Of a DNA stretch of 64,000 bases, positions 57,920-64,000 are shown piece by piece. This DNA comes from Polyangiaceae bacterium (GTDB taxonomy: Bacteria > Myxococcota_A > Polyangia > Polyangiales > Polyangiaceae). The notes under the pieces were generated by a model, which was given only the letters and a program-made list of their open reading frames with translations, searched no databases and was not told the DNA's origin. Position 1 is the first letter of the stretch, and every line of letters starts with the position of its first letter. The stretch covers positions 186,001-250,000 of the forward strand of contig JACKEA010000005.1 in NCBI GenBank assembly GCA_020633235.1, in the 5' to 3' direction. Both the position numbers and the translations under genes were made by a program.

Positions 57920-60301
57920 TCAGCGGACCGTGGGGCACAGCTTGCCGCTACCAGCCCCGACGTTGTTTCCCGGGTGGCAGTCCGCGATGGTCCCTTCAGG
58001 GTCCGCGGCGACGTACACGTCCTTGCTGCCGTCGACCTCGCCGGTGCAGTGCACCACCGTGCAGTCTCCCGGCGCAAGCAGCGTGCCGGTCTCCACCTTG
58101 CACAAGAGCGTCTGCGCACCGCCCTCCGGCGGCAGCTGATAGAAGATGATCTCCGCGCCGTCCTGCACCGGGTTGGTGCCGCGGTTGCACACCTTGGCGC
58201 TCAGGTCCACGGTCTGGGTCTTGCCGCTGCACACCTCGGAGAGGTCGTCGAGCTCCACGGTGAGGTCCGCCAGTGCCAACTTGCCGAGCTCGCCTTGGGC
58301 GTTCTGTCGGAAATTGTTCATGCCCGGCTGCTGCCAGTTGTCGAGCACCTTGCTGCTCTGAACCACACGGGCGTCGTCCGTGACGTGGGTGATGCTGTAG
58401 GCGTGTTGGTTCCAGATCGGTCGGGACGACACCCAGCGGTCCTCCGGATCCCGAAGGATGGAGAAGCCGCCCTTGTGAACCCAAGGCCCCGAGGCTGGGA
58501 ACAGCGGATCGGGGCTGGGGCAGGAGAGGCTCGACGCCGTGGTGCGCACGGCCACGATCTCCGTCGCGAAGTCACCGTCCACGTCGGCGATCACCGGCAG
58601 CTCGAAGCCCGTGCCGGTGGATGCCGGCGCGCTGAAGCGCACGGCCCCCGTCGGCCCGTCGAACACGCGGACGTAGCACTCGTCGCCGTACACCACCTCC
58701 GAGGTGCCGTCCCCGTCGAAGTCGAACACGCTCGAGCCCGTCACGCTCGACGAGAAGTCCTGCGACGGCTGCGCCCACAGGATGCCCGCCGGCAACGCGG
58801 AGTTGGGCTTCTTGCACTGCCCACCCGGCCGCGGGGTGGACGTGCAGTCCGGGTCGTACACCACGTAGAACTCGTTGGCCGCCGCGGCCAGCTCCACTTG
58901 GCCGTCGCCGTCGAAGTCGCTCGCGGTCGGGGGCCCGCCGTGGCCACCGAAGACCGACGTCTGGTGGTAGAGATCGATGGGGCCGAACACCACGTCGCCG
59001 CTGAGGGTTTGCACGCGGATGCTTCCGGTGGAGGACGGGTTGAAGCTCGTGCTCGCGGCGCTCACCACCACGATCTCCGGAAACGGATCCGTGGCGGGCT
59101 TGCCGTTGATGGCGGAGTAGTGACCTACGTCCACCACGGCGACCTGGCCGGGTTTCTGCCCGCTCTGCGTGAAGTAGCTCTCGAGCTGCCACGCCTTCGC
59201 CGAAGTGTCCCAGGCGTAGATCCCGTCGTACCGCACGAGCTCCGGCTTGCCGTCGAGGTCCACGTCGGCCACCACGTCGAACAGGCCCAGGTTGAGGTAC
59301 GACGACGGCGGCGGCTGAGCATTCAGCAGGCAGCCATTGGCGTCGTACACCATGCCGTCGATGAGGATCTCCGGGACGCCATCGTCGTCCAGATCCCAGA
59401 GTCCCGGCCCGTAGTTCGCCAAGTTGTTCGCGAAGGTCACCGGCTGATTGCCGGGACAGGTGTGACCGAGCCACTTGCGAACCAACTTGGGCTGCGCCCC
59501 GCTGGTGTCGATGGAGAACGCGACTAGCTGCAGCGGATCGTTGGCGTTGGTGGTGTCGCCGACGCGATGCAGACCGACGAGCTCCGGGTGGCCGTTGGGC
59601 GAGCTGCCGACGTCGCCGTCCAAGTCGCCGATGGCCCAGTTGGCAGCGTAGCCCACGCGGTTGCCGTCGATGTCGGGGTCGTCGGGACCGCCGATGCGGA
59701 GCTGCTCCTGGCAGGTGCGTCCGTCGAATACCCGCAGCATGCCCTCGTGACTGGTGGTGCCGGTCTTGAACGTGGTCACCACGATGGACGGCTGGATCTT
59801 CTTAGCGTCCAGATCCAAGTTCAGATCCGCCACCATGGGAGCGGAGTAGATGTCGACGTACTCTGCGGTCGGGTCTCCCGCTGCCGGGCCGGTCCACTCG
59901 CATTGCACGATGGGCGCCACGCCCGGCGAGGGTGTCGACTTCTCGCACGTGGGGTCGTTCGTCTTGCTCGAAGGAATGCCGTACGGCACGCAGATTCCGT
60001 CGGTGTCGCAGTAGGAGTCGCCCGGGCAGTCGTCGTTCGTCGAGCAGGTGCCGAGGTTCGGGATGCACACCTGGTATTTGCACAACGTGCCCTTGGGGCA
60101 GTCGTTGGTGCTGCCGCAGCTGGTCGGCCCGTCGCTGCCCGAATCCATCAGGATCGAGCCGCCCGTGCCCGCGTCCGTCCCGCCGGTGCCCGCTTCCGTG
60201 CCGCCGCTGCCGCCGCCGGCGGGTGTCTTGCCGCCGTCGCTCGCGCTGCAGCTCGCGAAGATCCCAATTGCCAAGAAGATGGAGAAGTACTGCGCCCTCA
60301 T
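57920..60301 (-). CDS. FG-GAP/VCBS-repeat lipoprotein
   Basis: 793 residues. Signal peptide MRAQYFSIFLAIGIFASC with lipobox Cys18, Gly-rich linker, two Cys-knot-like modules (CGSTNDCPKGTLCKYQVC, CSTNDDCPGDSYCDTDGIC), then a long region of calcium-binding integrin-like repeats (DLDDDGVPEILIDG, DVDLDGKPELV, DFDGDGQVELAA, DFDGDGTSEVVYG). Such repeats fold as a beta-propeller and bind Ca2+. The C-terminal 130 residues form a separate domain with Cys pairs (CSGKTQTVDLSAKVCN, CTVVHC). Probably a surface adhesin or sensor. Confidence 0.92.
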   Translation of the reverse strand: MRAQYFSIFLAIGIFASCSASDGGKTPAGGGSGGTEAGTGGTDAGTGGSILMDSGSDGPTSCGSTNDCPKGTLCKYQVCIPNLGTCSTNDDCPGDSYCDTDGICVPYGIPSSKTNDPTCEKSTPSPGVAPIVQCEWTGPAAGDPTAEYVDIYSAPMVADLNLDLDAKKIQPSIVVTTFKTGTTSHEGMLRVFDGRTCQEQLRIGGPDDPDIDGNRVGYAANWAIGDLDGDVGSSPNGHPELVGLHRVGDTTNANDPLQLVAFSIDTSGAQPKLVRKWLGHTCPGNQPVTFANNLANYGPGLWDLDDDGVPEILIDGMVYDANGCLLNAQPPPSSYLNLGLFDVVADVDLDGKPELVRYDGIYAWDTSAKAWQLESYFTQSGQKPGQVAVVDVGHYSAINGKPATDPFPEIVVVSAASTSFNPSSTGSIRVQTLSGDVVFGPIDLYHQTSVFGGHGGPPTASDFDGDGQVELAAAANEFYVVYDPDCTSTPRPGGQCKKPNSALPAGILWAQPSQDFSSSVTGSSVFDFDGDGTSEVVYGDECYVRVFDGPTGAVRFSAPASTGTGFELPVIADVDGDFATEIVAVRTTASSLSCPSPDPLFPASGPWVHKGGFSILRDPEDRWVSSRPIWNQHAYSITHVTDDARVVQSSKVLDNWQQPGMNNFRQNAQGELGKLALADLTVELDDLSEVCSGKTQTVDLSAKVCNRGTNPVQDGAEIIFYQLPPEGGAQTLLCKVETGTLLAPGDCTVVHCTGEVDGSKDVYVAADPEGTIADCHPGNNVGAGSGKLCPTVR

Positions 60302-60358
60302 TTGCGTGGCAGGGTAGAGGGAACCCTCCGCCGTGCCATCGACACTTTCGGACAGCGC

Positions 60359-61681
60359 TCAGCCGATGAGCACGCCAGCGACGGTGCCGGTCATGAAGGC
60401 GGCCAAGGATCCGGCGATCATCGCGCGAAATCCCAGCGCTGCGAGGTCCGGCATGCGGCGCGGCGCGATGCCGCCAATCCCGCCGAGCTGGATGCCGATG
60501 GAGGCGAAGTTCGCGAAGCCGCACAACGCGTAGCTCGCGATCACCGCCGAGCGCTCGGACAGCACGGGCTTCGCCGCCGTGGTCAGCTCCCCCAAGTGGA
60601 TGTAGGCGATGAACTCGGTGAGCACGAGCTTTTCGCCCAGGAGCCGCCCCACCGTTGCCGACTCGCTCCAGGGCACGCCCATGGAGAAGGCGATGGGGGA
60701 GAACAGCCAGCCCAGGATGCGGGAGAGCGACAGCGGCTCTCCCGCCACGCTCACCAGGCCGAGCACCCAGTCGCCCAGGGCGATGAGCCCCACGAAGGCG
60801 ATCAGCATGGCGCCCACGTTGATGGCGAGCTTGGCGCCGTCCGTCGCGCCGTTGGCCGCGGCCTCCAGCACGTTGGACGCGGTCTTCTCGGTGACCGGCT
60901 CCACGGTCTTGGCAGTGATGGGCTCGCCCACTTCCGGGCACATCACCTTGGCGATCGCCAAAGAAGCGGGTGCGCTCAAGATACTGGCCGTCACCAGGTG
61001 CCCGGCGATGTGCGGAATGTCCTTCAAGAAGCCGACGTAGGCCGCCATCACGCCGCCGGCCACGGTGGCAAAGCCGCCGGTCATCACCGCGAAGAGCTCC
61101 GACCGCGTCATGCCGTCCACGTAGGGGCGCACCACCAGGGGCGCCTCGGTCTGGCCCACGAAGATGTTCGCTGCCGCCGAGAGCGACTCTGCGCCGCTGG
61201 TGCCCAGCGTGCGCTGCATCACCCAGGCGATGCCCCACACCACCTTCTGCATGATCCCCAAGTGGTAGAGGATCGCCATCAGGCTCGAGAAGAACACGAT
61301 GGTGGGCAGGATCCAGAAGGCGAAGGTCTTCACTGGCGGCGAGATGCGCCCCACGAAAGTGACGGGCTGCCCCTGGGTGTTCAGGATCTGGTGCGGCTCC
61401 ACGCTCTGGAACACGAAGCTCGCGCCGGCCTCGGCAAAGGAAAGGAGCTTGTGCACGCCGCGGTCGATCAGGTCGAAGAAGACCGATTGGAGCGTGGGGT
61501 TCAGGATCATCAGGCCCAGCACCAGCTGCAACCCCACGCCCCACAACACCGGGCGCCAGCGTACGCGCCAGCGGTTGTCGCTCAAGAGCCAGGCCAGCGC
61601 GATCATCACCGCCATCCCGGACAGCGAGAGCAGTCGTTCGCCGAGGCTGGCGTGACCCGGCAGAAATGCGGCCGGTGTCAT
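60359..61681 (-). CDS. nupC: NupC-type concentrative nucleoside transporter
   Basis: 440 residues from the ATG at 61681, overlapping the stop of the upstream ChaN gene (ATGA). About ten membrane segments. CNT transporters import nucleosides with protons or Na+. The substrate-site motifs are present: NIFVGQTEAPLVVRPYVDGM, TGGFATVAGGVMAAYVGFL, and GFANFASIGIQLGGIGGIAPRR at the C-terminus. The 50-residue loop after residue 240 (ITAKTVEPVTEKTASN) is typical. Co-transcribed with a lipoprotein of the ChaN family, a combination I cannot explain functionally. Confidence 0.93.
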   Translation of the reverse strand: MTPAAFLPGHASLGERLLSLSGMAVMIALAWLLSDNRWRVRWRPVLWGVGLQLVLGLMILNPTLQSVFFDLIDRGVHKLLSFAEAGASFVFQSVEPHQILNTQGQPVTFVGRISPPVKTFAFWILPTIVFFSSLMAILYHLGIMQKVVWGIAWVMQRTLGTSGAESLSAAANIFVGQTEAPLVVRPYVDGMTRSELFAVMTGGFATVAGGVMAAYVGFLKDIPHIAGHLVTASILSAPASLAIAKVMCPEVGEPITAKTVEPVTEKTASNVLEAAANGATDGAKLAINVGAMLIAFVGLIALGDWVLGLVSVAGEPLSLSRILGWLFSPIAFSMGVPWSESATVGRLLGEKLVLTEFIAYIHLGELTTAAKPVLSERSAVIASYALCGFANFASIGIQLGGIGGIAPRRMPDLAALGFRAMIAGSLAAFMTGTVAGVLIG

Positions 61682-62691
61682 TCGTTCGGGGGTGTCAGGA
61701 TCACGCCGTAGTCGAAGCCTTCGAGCTCGCCGCGGGGATCCTCGTCGTCGCTCGACACCACCACCGGCAGGACGCCAATCACCTTGGCGCCGGTGCGCCG
61801 CCGGAGCCGCGCAGGGATCGCGTGGTCGCGGCAGTGGCCTTCGCCGGCCACGATCATGATCTGACGAGCGGGCAGACGCTTGCCGAGCCAGCGGGCTGCG
61901 GTGTCCGCCATGGTTTCGTCCCACACCACCTGCGCCACGTAGATGTCGTCCGACGGCCCATGGGGGCTCGGGTGCGCCTTCATCACTTCGTCGAACCAAG
62001 CGCGGTGCTGCTTGTCTCCCAGGTCGAGCTCCGGGATCTCTCGTGCCTCGTCCTCGCTCAGGGACGAAAGCCCGTTACGCGCGACCTTCTGCGTCAGCTC
62101 GCGCCGCGCGTTCAGCGCGATCAACGGCACCCGCGCGCGCCGGGAGTGACGCACCAGCGGCCGGTAGAAGGCGTAGTCGAAGCCCCAGCGCTCGTCCCAT
62201 TCGCTGTCCTCGAGCAGCTCCTGCTCGTTGGTCTCGCCCGCTTCGTACGCATCCAGATCCTTTTGAAACGGCCGTTGCCACATCTCGAAACCGATGGCCA
62301 GCTCGCGCCCCGTCATGCGTGCGCTGTCGATCAGGGCGTCGAGCACGACCAGCTGCGCATAGTGCGCGTGCGGATTGTCGTGCTGCTCCCCGACGCAAAT
62401 GGCGTCCGCTTCGCTCAGGGCGTCCATCAGCTCGTCCGGCGGCAGCGGAGTGCCGTCTTTCACACGCAGGCCGTGAAAGGGCATCGCGGAACGCGCCACG
62501 ATGTCCGGGGGCAGGGCGCCATGGTGATGGTGCGGTGAATTTGGATGTTGGTCCGCCGCGGCCACGTCCCGCGGCGACGCTGCGCGTCTCGGCTCGGCGT
62601 GGCAACCGGAAATCGCCGCCGACAGTGCGAGCATCACGAAGAGCCCGCGCGCGGTCCGCTTCGTCGCTTCGCTTCGCCCGAGCTCGTCCAT
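61678..62691 (-). CDS. ChaN-family haem-binding-like lipoprotein
   Basis: 337 residues from the ATG at 62691, 2 bp after the helicase stop. Signal peptide with lipobox SGC near residue 30. ChaN (DUF399/Tiki-like) proteins in Campylobacter are outer-membrane lipoproteins that bind two haems between a dimer; relatives occur as peptidase-like enzymes. Family blocks: DAICVGEQHDNPHAH, ELAIGFEMWQRPFQ, VVWDETMADTAARWL, and MIVAGEGHCRD (His). A dispersed-element copy is embedded in the coding sequence just after the lipobox (encoding DQHPN), lengthening the spacer. Iron uptake is inferred. Confidence 0.88.
   Translation of the reverse strand: MDELGRSEATKRTARGLFVMLALSAAISGCHAEPRRAASPRDVAAADQHPNSPHHHHGALPPDIVARSAMPFHGLRVKDGTPLPPDELMDALSEADAICVGEQHDNPHAHYAQLVVLDALIDSARMTGRELAIGFEMWQRPFQKDLDAYEAGETNEQELLEDSEWDERWGFDYAFYRPLVRHSRRARVPLIALNARRELTQKVARNGLSSLSEDEAREIPELDLGDKQHRAWFDEVMKAHPSPHGPSDDIYVAQVVWDETMADTAARWLGKRLPARQIMIVAGEGHCRDHAIPARLRRRTGAKVIGVLPVVVSSDDEDPRGELEGFDYGVILTPPNE
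62543..62563 (+). repeat. Dispersed intergenic element, copy 14, inside a coding sequence
   Basis: Reads GGATGTTGGTCCGCCGCGGC, on the strand opposite to the ChaN gene, in the linker after its lipobox. It is the only copy fully within a gene. Confidence 0.75.
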
Positions 62692-62693
62692 GC

Positions 62694-64000
62694 TCAGTAA
62701 CTTTGCTGCTGCAAGCGGTCCGGAATCAAGGGGGACGCCGTCCCGGTGGCCAAGAGCCACAGCTGGTGCGCGGCGCGGGTGGCGGCAATGTGCATCAAGT
62801 GCCGCGCCTCCTCGTCGTCGGGGTAGCTCTGCTGGCTCACTTCCACCAGCACCACGTAGTCGAATTCCAGGCCCTTCACCTGGCGCACGTCCGTCACGTC
62901 CACGCCCGGCTTGAAGGGGAAATCCTGGTCGGCGATGCGCCGCAGCCGGGACACCTCGCCCTTCTCCAGGCCCTTGAAGTAGATGTCCGCCTGCTCCGGG
63001 TAGCGCGCGATGACCGCCACGCTGGCCTGCGGCTCGGACGTCATCAGATCCCGCAGCGCCTCGGACAGGAAGCCGACGGCGTCGCCGGCGTGGGCGAAGG
63101 AGAACAGCTCCACCGGCGCGCCGCCGCGGGTGGCCTGGGGCGGATTGCCGGTAGCCAAGGGGCCCAGCACCTCGCGGGAGAACTCGAGGATCGGCGCCGT
63201 GGATCGGTACGATAGCTCCAGCGGCTCGATCTCCACGTGGGACAGATCCAGCTCGGAGAGCACGGTCTTCCAGTCGGAGAAGCCGTTGTCCATGTGCAGC
63301 CGCTGAGCCACGTCGCCGGCCAGCGTCACGCTCTGGGCGCGGCTCACGGTGCCCATCACCACCGCAAGCTCCACCGGGCTCAGGTCCTGCGCTTCGTCCA
63401 CCAAGATGTGCTCGTACACGAGCGCATCCTTGCCCCGGGCGCCCCGGCGCAGGGGGCCGCGCAGCCGCTGGCAAAGCCGAAGCAGGAGCGTGTCGTCCTC
63501 GCGATCCAAGGCAGAGCGCTCTTCGACCTCGGCGCCATCCACGCCTTGCTGCCCATCCAGCTCCCGCGGCTCGGCGTTCTTCTCACGCTTTTCCGTCATC
63601 GCGTCGGCGGCTTCTTCGATCTCGAGCAGCATCTCTCCCGAACGCGCAGCGCACCAAGCGTGGGCGCGTTTGAGCTCGTCGGCGCTGAAGGCGCCCGGGG
63701 AGTAGCGCTCGAGGCCGTCTTTCAGCCGATCGTGATCGCTGAGCAAGTCCGCCCATACGGACACGACGTCCCGCGTGATCGCGAGGCCTTCCGCGATCAC
63801 GCGCTCCACGCGCACCCGCTGGTCGGTGTCCAGCGCCCGGGCGCCGCCCCGCTCGAGGTACGTCCTCAGAGAGTGGAGCCGGTGGGCGAGGGGGCGCTTC
63901 TGCGTCATGCGCCACTCGGCGCTCACGCCTTCCGCGCCCAAGCTGGCGGCGCTCAGCTTCTCTTCGATCCCTTCGCCGAGCCGAACGACCTCTTCGTCGA
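62694..64000 (-). CDS. UvrD/HelD-like superfamily 1 helicase, 5' part outside window
   Basis: The reading frame continues through base 64000, so the N-terminus is missing and about 435 C-terminal residues are seen. SF1 helicase motifs: HILVDEAQDLSP (motif II), VTLAGDVAQRLHMD (III), LELSYRST (IV), VRQVKGLEFDYVVLVEV (V) and HIAATRAAHQLWLL (VI). The EAQD form and the inserted helical region with few conserved residues (about first 110 visible) resemble HelD/helicase IV proteins, which can recycle RNA polymerase or unwind DNA. Walker A would lie beyond the window. The frame's TTG at 63941 is internal. Confidence 0.85.
   Translation of the reverse strand, partial: DEEVVRLGEGIEEKLSAASLGAEGVSAEWRMTQKRPLAHRLHSLRTYLERGGARALDTDQRVRVERVIAEGLAITRDVVSVWADLLSDHDRLKDGLERYSPGAFSADELKRAHAWCAARSGEMLLEIEEAADAMTEKREKNAEPRELDGQQGVDGAEVEERSALDREDDTLLLRLCQRLRGPLRRGARGKDALVYEHILVDEAQDLSPVELAVVMGTVSRAQSVTLAGDVAQRLHMDNGFSDWKTVLSELDLSHVEIEPLELSYRSTAPILEFSREVLGPLATGNPPQATRGGAPVELFSFAHAGDAVGFLSEALRDLMTSEPQASVAVIARYPEQADIYFKGLEKGEVSRLRRIADQDFPFKPGVDVTDVRQVKGLEFDYVVLVEVSQQSYPDDEEARHLMHIAATRAAHQLWLLATGTASPLIPDRLQQQSY

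Overview
High-GC chromosomal DNA most likely from a myxobacterium of the Polyangiales type. The evidence is lipoproteins with long Gly/Ser/Thr-rich linkers after the lipobox Cys, tandem membrane-anchored Ser/Thr kinases, an AgmX-like lipoprotein, a fibro-slime-domain lipoprotein, FG-GAP and von Willebrand A surface proteins, frequent GTG/TTG starts, and ATGA-coupled operons. No plasmid or phage backbone is visible. Assignments come from reading the sequence alone; no database search was run.

Layout. 1-3.6 kb: partial GH57 glucan enzyme, a degenerate M19 dipeptidase and a glycerate kinase. 3.7-10.2 kb: envelope genes (two paralogous Cys-rich lipoproteins, FxsA, an OmpA/TSP3 lipoprotein, an AgmX-like lipoprotein, a VWA lipoprotein). 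10.3-18.6 kb: a coiled-coil protein, an EI24/CysZ-like membrane protein, two tandem Ser/Thr kinases and a PAS hybrid histidine kinase. 18.6-21.1 kb: a glutamine-synthetase-like ligase with an iron alcohol dehydrogenase. 22.1 kb: tRNA-Gly(CCC). 22.4-24.3 kb: a haem-motif beta-barrel and a small haem-motif protein. 24.3-29.5 kb: a receiver/PilZ protein, an RluA pseudouridine synthase, an OPT transporter and ChaC. 29.9-34.9 kb: a DUF3556 membrane protein and a giant HEAT protein. 35-40.3 kb: three acyl-CoA dehydrogenases around a GT39-like membrane protein. 40.3-44.7 kb: lipoproteins, an isocitrate/isopropylmalate-type dehydrogenase and a molybdopterin oxidoreductase with a PepSY membrane partner.

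44.8-53 kb is the unusual part. A class II glutamine amidotransferase is followed by four 167-bp tandem repeats, each encoding a 56-residue mini-protein start/stop-coupled to the next, and then by the full-length zinc-ribbon regulator they derive from. An 18-bp satellite follows, then a beta-barrel gene, then about 2.7 kb of hierarchical satellite built on a near-palindromic word, and a frameshifted HNH-endonuclease gene that carries nearly the same word (14 of 15 bases) eight times inside its coding sequence.

53-64 kb returns to envelope and metabolic genes: fibro-slime and other lipoproteins, a radical SAM enzyme, an aldehyde dehydrogenase, an FG-GAP lipoprotein, a NupC-type transporter, a ChaN lipoprotein and a truncated UvrD/HelD-like helicase. 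Across the whole window a short element (about 22 bp, core TGTTGGTCCGCCGCGGAA) recurs 14 times in both orientations. Nearly all copies are intergenic, and several sit as inverted pairs around single genes, including the HNH gene.
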